Positions 1 to 5,944 of a stretch of DNA of 8,875 nt are shown piece by piece. Source of the DNA: JAKAWW01 sp049966775 (lineage in GTDB: Archaea; Micrarchaeota; Micrarchaeia; Micrarchaeales; Micrarchaeaceae); the NCBI GenBank assembly GCA_049966775.1, contig JBMFTZ010000028.1, positions 1 through 8,875 of the forward strand, written 5' to 3'. The number at the start of each line of letters is the position of its first letter. The first letter of the stretch is position 1. The notes beneath the pieces were generated by a model that was not told where the DNA came from, made no database searches, and saw only the letters and a program-made list of their open reading frames with translations. Both the position numbers and the translations under genes were made by a program.

Positions 1-15
1 CTTCGCAGAAAAGTT

Positions 16-149
16 TGGGGTTGCTGGGATTTGAACCCAGATTTGCAGGTTACTTCATTGCTCAAACTTCCAGATCCTCATCATCGCTATTGCTCAATTA
101 AGGTTAAACATCTGGAGCCTGCCGCGCTGCCAGGTTACGCAACAACCCC
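16..149 (-). tRNA. tRNA-Trp (anticodon CCA), intron-containing
   Basis: Decodes UGG as tryptophan. Read on the minus strand, the acceptor arms GGGGTTG (149-143) and CAACCCC (23-17) pair perfectly and the discriminator base is A (16). The D stem is GCGT/GCGC with GG in the loop. The T arm is CTGGG-TTCAAAT-CCCAG (40-24). The anticodon stem GCAGG (122-118) pairs with CCTGC (49-45). The loop reads C-T-CCA-G before the intron, giving anticodon CCA at 115-113. The variable loop is only 4 nt (44-41). Removing 51-111 leaves a 73-nt tRNA. The 3' CCA is not encoded (trailer AAC), so it would be added enzymatically. An intron at 37/38 in tRNA-Trp is common in archaea. The 5' leader carries CTTCGC (156-151) and the trailer GCGAAG (6-1), which could extend the acceptor helix in the precursor. 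Confidence 0.95.
51..111 (-). ncRNA. tRNA-Trp intron, putative box C/D guide RNA for C34 2'-O-methylation
   Basis: This 61-nt intron lies after G37 and before A38. It holds a clear box C (ATGATGA, 84-78 on minus). A UUGA box (65-62), a one-base variant of box D CUGA, lies 12 nt downstream. Between them, TCTGGA (74-69) is complementary to the loop TCCAGA, extending to 7 bp in the precursor (ATCTGGA/TCCAGAT). The fifth nucleotide upstream of UUGA is a G that faces C34, which satisfies the box C/D N+5 rule. Euryarchaeal tRNA-Trp introns (e.g. Haloferax) are known to guide methylation at C34 and U39. Here position 39 is C, so the second known target is absent. A second UUGA at 97-94 is part of a 9-nt direct repeat TTGAGCAAT (97-89 and 65-57). 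The C' box is weak. Confidence 0.8.
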
Positions 150-170
150 GGCGAAGCCTATTGACACCAT

Positions 171-178
171 ACTTAAAT
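171..178 (-). promoter_or_regulatory. Box A/TATA element for tRNA-Trp
   Basis: On the minus strand this reads ATTTAAGT. Its centre is about 25 nt upstream of the first tRNA base at 149, the normal distance of an archaeal TATA box from the start of transcription. That would give a transcript beginning at or very near the mature tRNA 5' end. Confidence 0.5.
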
Positions 179-189
179 GTTTTATTATA

Positions 190-222
190 TTTATAAATCC
201 TTCCTCTTAAATTATAAGGAGG
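190..222 (+). promoter_or_regulatory. TATA box and Shine-Dalgarno site of the Nudix operon
   Basis: The AT-rich stretch 181-198 includes TTTATAAAT at 190-198, a good archaeal TATA box. A strong Shine-Dalgarno sequence AAGGAGG sits at 216-222, three bases before the ATG at 226. The TATA position would place the transcript start close to the SD, so the real element may be the upstream TTTATTATAT (181-190). Promoters for the divergent tRNA and this operon are packed into about 75 bp. Confidence 0.5.
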
Positions 223-225
223 CAG

Positions 226-738
226 ATGAAGGTATATTACAAGGGGCGCGTCGATTCGCTGGTAGAGGAAAGCGCCATTGTGAAAGGCAAGCGCGTAAGA
301 ATCACTGTTATCAAGGAAAGGGATGCTGTCACAATACTGCCACTGCTTGGCAATGACAGGATACTGCTTGAATCGCAGTACCGGCCAGTTGTACGCAAGA
401 GGCTCTACGAGCTGCCTGCTGGCCACATCGAAAAAGGCGAAACGCCGATAAAGGCGGTAAAAAGGGAGCTCAGAGAAGAAGCAGGCTATTCCACAAAATT
501 AATAAGGTTTATGTTCAACGCCTACTCACAGCCCAATACCGTAACGACAATGCTCCATTTTTATTATGCACATTGCTACAGGAGCGGCGAGCCGGAGCCC
601 GAAGCGCTTGAAGATATAAACATAAGGATCGTATCGCTTTCCAAGGCGCTTGACATGATAAAAAGGAACGAAATACGTGACACTAAAAGTATTGCTGCAA
701 TCTTATATTACGTGAATTTCGAGCTTGTAAGAAAGTGA
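226..738 (+). CDS. Nudix hydrolase, ADP-ribose pyrophosphatase-like
   Basis: Probably hydrolyses a nucleoside diphosphate linked to another group, most likely ADP-ribose to AMP plus ribose 5-phosphate, in the cytoplasm. The protein is 170 aa. A complete Nudix box runs from G66 to Y88 (G-x5-E-x7-REL-x-EE-x-G-Y), which binds the catalytic divalent metals. The preceding QYRPVV and ELPAG (about residues 51-66) and the C-terminal EIRD-x-KSIAAILYY segment are typical of the NudF/ADPRase branch. The SPG-x3-E loop common after the box in ADPRases is replaced by SQPNTVT (about 103-109), so substrate specificity is uncertain. The start is fixed by the strong SD at 216-222. It is first in a three-gene operon, 6 nt before the PAP2 gene. 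The family call is firm and the substrate is inferred. Confidence 0.9.
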   Translation: MKVYYKGRVDSLVEESAIVKGKRVRITVIKERDAVTILPLLGNDRILLESQYRPVVRKRLYELPAGHIEKGETPIKAVKRELREEAGYSTKLIRFMFNAYSQPNTVTTMLHFYYAHCYRSGEPEPEALEDINIRIVSLSKALDMIKRNEIRDTKSIAAILYYVNFELVRK

Positions 739-744
739 TGCCGG

Positions 745-1317
745 ATGCTTGCACTAGGTATTGAACCATATAACATATGGATAAACGCGGCCGTGCTCGC
801 GTTCATGAAAAGCATAGCCAATCCGCTCCTCGACAGGGCGATGGCTGCACTGGGGCAGAGTTACCTGCTTGTACTGCCGCTTATAGCAATATACATGTTT
901 CTCAGGAAGGACAAGAACGTTTACACTTTTGCAGTGGCTGTGGTGCTTTTCTATATCGTAGGCGACCTGATAAAGGTAATTGTGAAGGAGCCAAGGCCCT
1001 GCAATACTCCAGGGCTTTCAATAAACTCCTACGCGTGCGAATCGAATTACTCTTTTCCAAGCAACCATGCAACCGTGCTTACCGGCTTGCCCGCATTTCT
1101 GGGGCGGTACAAATATTTAAGGCCCTTGTACATCGCCTGGCTGCTGCTTGTGCTCTTCGGCAAGATGTACATAGGTGCGCACTACTTTACGGATATACTT
1201 GCCGGAGCGCTGCTGAGCGTGGCGATGGCATATATTTTATATAGGTATAAGGGCAGAATAAATGGGTTTATCAATATTATTCTTAAAAAGAGTGTATCGT
1301 TCCTTTCAATAAAGTGA
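745..1317 (+). CDS. PAP2-superfamily membrane phosphatase
   Basis: An integral-membrane phosphatase of 190 aa. PAP2 enzymes of this size dephosphorylate phosphatidic acid, phosphatidylglycerophosphate or polyprenyl (dolichyl) diphosphate. The three PAP2 motifs are present in order: K77-x6-R84-P85, P105-S106-N107-H108, and G139-K140-x5-H146-x3-D150. Motif 3 is normally SR-x5-H-x3-D, so SR is replaced by GK here; the catalytic His and Asp are kept. Hydrophobic segments lie at roughly 11-25, 38-54, 60-80, 108-120, 126-140 and 150-167, fitting the usual six-helix fold. Two cysteines (C86, C98) lie in the loop between motifs 1 and 2. It begins 6 nt after the Nudix stop and its last four bases overlap the next gene, so it is almost certainly co-transcribed. 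The exact lipid substrate cannot be told from sequence; recycling of a polyprenyl diphosphate glycan carrier would fit the nearby glycosyltransferase. Confidence 0.9.
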   Translation: MLALGIEPYNIWINAAVLAFMKSIANPLLDRAMAALGQSYLLVLPLIAIYMFLRKDKNVYTFAVAVVLFYIVGDLIKVIVKEPRPCNTPGLSINSYACESNYSFPSNHATVLTGLPAFLGRYKYLRPLYIAWLLLVLFGKMYIGAHYFTDILAGALLSVAMAYILYRYKGRINGFINIILKKSVSFLSIK

Positions 1318-2129
1318 ATGCTTTGAACAAAAAAATCGCATATTCTATAATAGGTGTCGCGATTGCGGTTGCGGTCATTGCTGTAGCTGTGCTACAATCA
1401 ACAGGAAGCCATGCCAGCACGGCGATGGACAATGTCGCAGTGCCGCAGCACGTGCTTTCTCTGCTATACGGCATCGCAAACAACTACCAGCTTGCAAACA
1501 GCGTTGGCATAGGGGCGGCAAGCGGCCTTCCGATTAAGACCGGCAAAACCACAGTGCTCCTGCTTAATGGCAAGCCTGCTGTCATATATATTGGGGCGGA
1601 CTACTGCCCTTACTGCGCCGCAACCAGGTGGGCGCTTATCATTGCGCTTGATAGGTTCGGAAATTTCAGCTCGCTACATTACATGACTTCCAGCACTTCT
1701 GATTTTGCTCCTGGCACTCCAACATTCACGTTCTTTAACTCTTCTTATTCCAGCCAATATGTAACCTTTGAGAGCGTCGAAGAGCTTACCAATACATATC
1801 CCTACAGGGTGCTACAGGTTCCAAACAAGCTGGAGAACGAGACGTTCAGCGCGTTTGATCTCAACTTCAGCGCCATTCCTGCCGATGAGCGTGGCGGGAT
1901 ACCGCTCATAGACTTCGGCAATATTACGGTGCAGTACGGTGCGGAGTACAGCCCGCTGCTCATAAACAAGTACGATTGGAACGCTGTAATAGGGTATATC
2001 CAAGATGCAAATTCTACAGTTGCACAGAGCATAATAGGGAACGCGAATGTGTTCACAGCACAGATATGCAATATAACGGGCAACAGTGCCAGCGTGTGCA
2101 AGCAGCCGTTTGTCAAGAACCTCGAATGA
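1314..2129 (+). CDS. DUF929-family, membrane-anchored thioredoxin-fold protein
   Basis: Protein of 271 aa with an N-terminal hydrophobic segment (about 9-27) that anchors or exports it. The rest should face outside. The stretch IYIGADYCPYCAATRWAL (91-108) carries a CPYC redox motif (C98, C101), and P197 in GGIPL is a likely thioredoxin-type cis-proline. These are hallmarks of DUF929 proteins, known from Sulfolobales and other acidophilic archaea. Two more cysteines (C252, C262) near the C terminus could form a structural disulfide. Seven N-x-S/T sequons (N117, N142, N175, N184, N203, N233, N253) suggest heavy N-glycosylation if exported. The start is GTG at 1314, overlapping the PAP2 stop as GTGA, which suggests translational coupling; TTG at 1323 is the alternative. 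A role in disulfide formation or as a surface oxidoreductase is inferred and no substrate is known. It ends 6 nt from the convergent sulfatase gene. Confidence 0.85.
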   Translation: MNALNKKIAYSIIGVAIAVAVIAVAVLQSTGSHASTAMDNVAVPQHVLSLLYGIANNYQLANSVGIGAASGLPIKTGKTTVLLLNGKPAVIYIGADYCPYCAATRWALIIALDRFGNFSSLHYMTSSTSDFAPGTPTFTFFNSSYSSQYVTFESVEELTNTYPYRVLQVPNKLENETFSAFDLNFSAIPADERGGIPLIDFGNITVQYGAEYSPLLINKYDWNAVIGYIQDANSTVAQSIIGNANVFTAQICNITGNSASVCKQPFVKNLE

Positions 2130-2135
2130 TTGCAG

Positions 2136-3602
2136 TCACACCGCCAGGTATCCGCTGAGCATTTCCATTGCGATATACCTATTCCTGCCTATTATGTTAT
2201 CCATTTCTTCAGGATCACGCTCAAGGTCGTACAGCTCATCGGGCTTTGCGCCGAAGAAGTGCATAAGCTTCATGCTGCGCCTGTACACCGCCACTGCCGG
2301 CTTGTTCATCTCGTATTTGGCCTTGTAGATCATTCTCGCATACGCTGAGCGCGGTTTCAGCAGCCGGAGAAGCTGCTCGTCCCAGCCTTCACTTATGCTC
2401 TTGTGCTCGCTAAAAACATACCGGTCACGCCTCAGGTTGCCGTTTAGGTGCTCTTCTGAGCCGGAAGCCACGTTGAGCAGCGCCTCATGCAACGACAGCA
2501 GGCTGACCGGCGTGCCCACCTCCTCGCCTGCCCGGACAAGCTTGCCGTTTTCGTAGTTAGCTGCCACAAGAGGCACCTTCGATATGGGCTCGTAGGGGGG
2601 AAGCGAATGATAGAGCATTCCGTGCTCGCCGAACGCCTGGCCATGGTCAGATGCTATCACCACTGTCGCGTTTTCGAGCATGCCCTTGCTTTTGAGCATA
2701 TGGATTAGGCTGCCGATGCGCGCATCCATGTACGCGATGCGCCTCTCGTAGGCGCTGTGTAGCCTTCTCGTGGCATGCGCATCCATCGGCTCTATGCCGC
2801 TCAGGTAGAGCCATTTATCTTGCACCGCGTTCCCGGCGGGGTAGTTTTCATGCGCTTCCATGTAGTTCAGGAATATGAACTGCGGGGAATAGTCATATTC
2901 AAAGTCAAGATACCGGGAAAGCAGCCTTTCGGTGTAGGCCGCACCCCTGTCAAGGCGGTACGTGCCATCTGCTTCGGCAACACCCCGGTCAAGCCGCTTC
3001 CTGAAGTAGAGGTAAACCCTGTCAAGCGCCGCGCCCGGGATCATCCTGGCTATTGCATAGCTTGCGCTGATGAGCTTGGCCCTTGTCTTTGCACCCCCGT
3101 TAATTATAAACGATAGCTTGTCTGCAAGGCCCTTGTTCCCTTCCGCGTTGGTATCCAGCCATGCATCGTACACCTTGCTGAACCCTATCGCCAGGTTGGT
3201 AAAGCTTGACAAGAATGGGTTGTTTGAGATGAGCACTGACTTGTAGCCCAGCTTTGAGAGCTTGGCGGCAAGGGTATTTGCGCTTGAAGGGAGGAACTTT
3301 GTTTTTACAAGCCACGGGTCTATCTTCATGGTGCCATTCGTGAAGAAGTCCCTTGAAACGTTCCTTATACCTGACACGCGCTTGTTGACAAACAGGGCAG
3401 CGTGGGTCGGGGCAGTCCACGTGCCTGGAGCAACTGTATTTTTATATACGACCCCGCTGCGCGCAATCCTGCGCATGTTGTACATCTTTGGCCCATACGC
3501 ATCGCTAGCCCTGAGGGTATCAATGAGCAGGAATATTATGTTCTTCTTCGTGTTTTTTGGTGCCATCCGAACAACCGCGCCAAACCACCGCGCTTCTTGC
3601 AT
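2136..3602 (-). CDS. Sulfatase-family (alkaline phosphatase fold) hydrolase or transferase
   Basis: Protein of 488 aa with the complete sulfatase layout. NIIFLLIDTLRASDAYG (21-37) holds metal ligand D28. The nucleophile region GTWTAPTHAALF (60-71) is followed by NYMEAHENY (246-254) with H251, then SDHGQAFGEHG (318-328) with D319 and H320. The end motif is DELYDLERDPEE (455-466). The cysteine that becomes formylglycine in true sulfatases (C-x-P-S-R) is T63 here (T-A-P-T-H). A Thr nucleophile is typical of phosphohydrolases and phosphoglycerol/phosphoethanolamine-type transferases of this superfamily, so sulfate ester hydrolysis is not assured. No signal peptide or membrane helix is seen, so it is likely cytoplasmic. 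Start: ATG 3602 fits a TATA box near 3645-3658; ATG 3566 (M13), just before the conserved core, is equally possible. Neither has a clear SD. It is divergent from the glycosyltransferase and shares a promoter region with a strong inverted repeat. Confidence 0.85.
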   Translation of the reverse strand: MQEARWFGAVVRMAPKNTKKNIIFLLIDTLRASDAYGPKMYNMRRIARSGVVYKNTVAPGTWTAPTHAALFVNKRVSGIRNVSRDFFTNGTMKIDPWLVKTKFLPSSANTLAAKLSKLGYKSVLISNNPFLSSFTNLAIGFSKVYDAWLDTNAEGNKGLADKLSFIINGGAKTRAKLISASYAIARMIPGAALDRVYLYFRKRLDRGVAEADGTYRLDRGAAYTERLLSRYLDFEYDYSPQFIFLNYMEAHENYPAGNAVQDKWLYLSGIEPMDAHATRRLHSAYERRIAYMDARIGSLIHMLKSKGMLENATVVIASDHGQAFGEHGMLYHSLPPYEPISKVPLVAANYENGKLVRAGEEVGTPVSLLSLHEALLNVASGSEEHLNGNLRRDRYVFSEHKSISEGWDEQLLRLLKPRSAYARMIYKAKYEMNKPAVAVYRRSMKLMHFFGAKPDELYDLERDPEEMDNIIGRNRYIAMEMLSGYLAV

Positions 3603-3725
3603 GTGCGCAGCGCGCGCGACGCCCTTTTACTAGATGCTGAAACAGTATTAATATATTCCCATGAAACCGTTTCATGGCACGCGCACGTATTTAAGGCTTG
3701 CTGGAAAATACTTTTTAGCTGTGAT
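3603..3725. promoter_or_regulatory. Divergent promoter region between sulfatase-like and glycosyltransferase genes
   Basis: No gene is assigned here. For the minus-strand gene an AT-rich TATA-like element lies at 3645-3658 (minus AATATATTAATA), about 45-50 nt before ATG 3602. For the plus-strand gene TATTTAAG lies at 3689-3696, about 34 nt before ATG 3726, implying a very short leader. The inverted repeat 3659-3677 lies exactly between the two TATA elements. The glycosyltransferase reading frame stays open back to 3402, but that part overlaps the sulfatase gene and precedes the GT4 fold. Confidence 0.6.
3659..3677. promoter_or_regulatory. Perfect inverted repeat, candidate operator
   Basis: CCATGAAACCGTTTCATGG is a perfect 9-1-9 palindrome. 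It lies between the two divergent TATA elements and directly next to the minus-strand one, where the BRE of the sulfatase-like gene would be. A degenerate copy, TGAAACAGTATTA (3638-3650), matches the core TGAAAC-N-GTTTCA at 10 of 12 arm positions. Its centre is 24 bp away and it overlaps the minus-strand TATA. Palindromes of this size are typical of dimeric helix-turn-helix regulators. The protein that would bind is unknown. Confidence 0.55.
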
Positions 3726-4865
3726 ATGATGGACATCTGCGTGCTCAACCCTTATTTCTACCCGTACCACGGAGGCACCGAAAAGGTGCTGCTTCAGGTT
3801 TACAGCAGGCTCTCGAAAAGGCACAACATCTGTGTCATAACGTCTGCTGCAGAAGGGCAGAAAAGCAAAAGCATTGACTATGTGAAAGGCATTCGCGTTG
3901 TCAGGCTGCCTTCAAGGTACATAAGCGCCTACGGGCTGCCGCTGCCTTTCGTCGCGATGCGGGGGCTGAACGATGAGATAATAAAGGAGGGTGCAGAGCT
4001 TTACCATATAAACAATAGATATCAGTACTTCCAGGGTAACATCAATGCTATTAAAAAGGTGGGCGCCAAACTGGCGCTCACAATACACAACTCGCTGCCT
4101 AGGGGTATAGACCCGTTCACTGACAAAGGAGCGCTACTGTACGATCTGCTTATAGGCAGGAAGACGATGCGGGCTGCTGATGTTATAACAGGCGTTTCGC
4201 GGTATGCGCTCGTTTCCACTGTTCCAAGCGCATACATGCAAAAGAGCCACGTGATATACAACGGCGTAGATTACAGGATTTTCAAGCATGCTGGCAAGGA
4301 CTTCAATCTTGGCGTTGTGGAAAGGGGCTCGAACGTGGTGCTCAATAACGGCAGGCTGGTAAAACAGAAAGGGCAAGAGATACTGCTCAAGGCATTTGCA
4401 ATGGTACAACAATCTTACGATACCGACCTCATAATAATAGGCAGGGGGCCGCTGGAGCGCAAGCTTATCAAGATGGCTGAAAAGCTGGGAGTCGCAAAGA
4501 GGCTACATATGCTCTCAGGGCTGAGCGAGAATGAGCTGCCTGCTTACTACAACCTTGCCGACACGTTCGTGATGCCGTCTCTGTATGAGCCCGCGGGGCT
4601 TGCGCTTATGGAGGCAATGGCGTGCGAGGTGCCGGCTATAGCGTCGCGCGTGGGTGGCATACCAGAGGTGCTCGGCAGGTGCGGCATGTATATAAAGCCG
4701 CGTGATATAAATATGATTTACCGGAAGATAAGATTCGCTATTGAAAACAGGGATGAGCTCACAGGGCTTGCAAGATGTGCAAGAAGGCGTGTAATGGCAA
4801 ACAACGATTGGGACAAGATAGCAAAGAGCTATGAGCGCTTGTTTTCGAGCACAATAAGGGGGTAA
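3726..4865 (+). CDS. GT4-family (GT-B fold) glycosyltransferase
   Basis: Transfers a sugar from a nucleotide-sugar donor to an acceptor, probably a lipid-linked glycan or glycolipid on the cytoplasmic face. The protein is 379 aa, typical for GT4. The N-terminal acceptor domain starts with NPYFYPYHGGTE (8-19), the classic P-x-F/Y-x-P-x3-GG-x-E loop. The donor domain shows NNGRLVKQKG (207-216), with R210 and K215 for phosphate contacts, IIGRGP (237-242), and the E-x7-E motif E288-PAGLALM-E296. Next comes EVPAIASRVGGIPE (301-314). No membrane segment is seen. ATG 3726 and ATG 3729 are adjacent; either fits, and the fold begins at once (MDICVLNPYFYP). The stop overlaps the next start by 1 nt (TAATG), so it is coupled to the flippase-like gene. 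Donor and acceptor cannot be told from sequence. Confidence 0.92.
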   Translation: MMDICVLNPYFYPYHGGTEKVLLQVYSRLSKRHNICVITSAAEGQKSKSIDYVKGIRVVRLPSRYISAYGLPLPFVAMRGLNDEIIKEGAELYHINNRYQYFQGNINAIKKVGAKLALTIHNSLPRGIDPFTDKGALLYDLLIGRKTMRAADVITGVSRYALVSTVPSAYMQKSHVIYNGVDYRIFKHAGKDFNLGVVERGSNVVLNNGRLVKQKGQEILLKAFAMVQQSYDTDLIIIGRGPLERKLIKMAEKLGVAKRLHMLSGLSENELPAYYNLADTFVMPSLYEPAGLALMEAMACEVPAIASRVGGIPEVLGRCGMYIKPRDINMIYRKIRFAIENRDELTGLARCARRRVMANNDWDKIAKSYERLFSSTIRG

Positions 4866-5917
4866 TGCGCGTGCCAATGCCAAAACGGGAGCAGAAATCC
4901 ATATGGTACACAATAACACACATCTCGAAGCTTGACAAGAATGAGTATGTGCGCCTAATAAGGAGGATAACGTTTTTCATCGTGATAGGCTTCGTTGCCA
5001 GCTTTCTGGTCTTCTTCGGCATCGCGTGGTTCGGCGGTATAAGCAAGGTGCTTGACATAATAGCGACTGCCAACCCGTACATATATCTGCTCGCGTTCCT
5101 TGCTGTGCTTGCCGGCTACCTGCTGAGGTTCATAAAATGGAATTACTACCTGCACAGGCTGGGCATCAAGGTACCTTTCAGGAAAAACCTTATCGTTTAC
5201 CTTTCACTCTATTCGATGAACATAACCCCCGGCAAGGTGGGAAGGGTGCTCGTGGCTTACACGCTTAACAGGCTTACAAAGAAAAAAACCACAAACCTGC
5301 TCCCAATTGTGATGCTTGACATATTTACCGATTTCATAGGCGTGGGAGCGCTGGCGCTCATTGCTGCAGTATACTTTCACACCTACGTGCTTTACGTGGT
5401 GGCAATAGACATCGTGCTCATGCTTCCATTCCTCTTCCTGGTGAGCGACTGGTTCTACAACAGAGTGAAGAGGCTTATAAAGAGCGAGCGCATCTTGAAG
5501 TTTTTCACGCTTTACGGTGACGAGTACTTTGCCAGCCAGAGCACGCTGAACAAGCCAAAGGTTTACATAATATCGCTTGCCGTCTCTCTGCCCGCGGCGT
5601 TCCTCAACGCCATGGCGCTATACTTTTCACTTATGGCGATAGGGTTCGCGCCACACATAGCCGCAAGCGCGTTGATTGAATCGTCATCAATGGTCCTGGG
5701 CATGATTACCGCAGTGCCTGGCAACATCGGCGTTACTGACGGGGCGCTAGTGGCGTTTATAGGCAGCGCCTTCCACGCGAGCTCAGCGATAAGCTCTTCT
5801 GTAACAATAATGACAAGGCTTGCCACGCTGTGGTTTGGGGTCATATTGGGTGGCATACTACTCATATACAGCCTGCGCTACTGGAACAAAGCTGAGATAC
5901 GAAAAAGGAAAAGCTAA
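4865..5917 (+). CDS. Lysylphosphatidylglycerol-synthase-TM/UPF0104 flippase-like membrane protein
   Basis: Polytopic membrane protein of 350 aa. Hydrophobic helices lie at about 35-56, 70-90, 145-170, 172-194, 232-262 and 315-335, with shorter ones between. It carries the two conserved loops of the family: SMNITPGKVGRVLVAY (117-132) and AVPGNIGVTDGALVAFIG (283-300, usually PGG-x-G-x-x-E with E; here D292). In archaea, members of this family commonly sit beside glycosyltransferases and are proposed to move or present lipid-linked sugars; direct proof is limited. It has no C-terminal aminoacyl-transferase domain, so it is not an MprF synthase. ATG 4865 overlaps the upstream stop by 1 nt and is preceded by a G-rich AAGGGGG (4856-4862) that may act as SD; ATG 4877 is the alternative. 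It ends 27 nt from the convergent SSB gene. Confidence 0.85.
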   Translation: MRVPMPKREQKSIWYTITHISKLDKNEYVRLIRRITFFIVIGFVASFLVFFGIAWFGGISKVLDIIATANPYIYLLAFLAVLAGYLLRFIKWNYYLHRLGIKVPFRKNLIVYLSLYSMNITPGKVGRVLVAYTLNRLTKKKTTNLLPIVMLDIFTDFIGVGALALIAAVYFHTYVLYVVAIDIVLMLPFLFLVSDWFYNRVKRLIKSERILKFFTLYGDEYFASQSTLNKPKVYIISLAVSLPAAFLNAMALYFSLMAIGFAPHIAASALIESSSMVLGMITAVPGNIGVTDGALVAFIGSAFHASSAISSSVTIMTRLATLWFGVILGGILLIYSLRYWNKAEIRKRKS

Positions 5918-5941
5918 TCCAAGCTGGCTGCCCATGCTTGG
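5904..5941 (-). terminator. Hairpin plus T-rich tract terminating the SSB gene
   Basis: CCAAGC (5919-5924) and GCTTGG (5936-5941) form a 6-bp hairpin with an 11-nt loop, starting 3 nt after the SSB stop on the minus strand. It is followed on minus by ATTAGCTTTTCCTTTTTC (to 5904), which is T-rich as in archaeal termination sites. The T tract is the reverse of the last lysine codons of the flippase gene. The hairpin could also act on the plus strand but has no T tract there. Confidence 0.55.
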
Positions 5942-5944
5942 CGA

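Noticed and set aside
95..105. Second guide target for the intron antisense TTAACCTTAA
   Set aside because: No complementary stretch in tRNA-Trp, and the string is AT-rich and partly self-complementary; a target elsewhere cannot be tested here.
94..426. 110-aa minus-strand open frame across the tRNA and Nudix start
   Set aside because: It runs through the tRNA-Trp gene and both promoters and is antisense to Nudix coding sequence.
777..1244. 155-aa open frame inside the PAP2 gene
   Set aside because: The PAP2 frame carries all three catalytic motifs; this frame gives a low-complexity basic product with no start signal.
3402..3725. N-terminal extension of the glycosyltransferase reading frame (108 extra residues)
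   Set aside because: It overlaps the sulfatase gene and its promoter, shows no GT4 homology, and the GT-B fold begins immediately at ATG 3726/3729.
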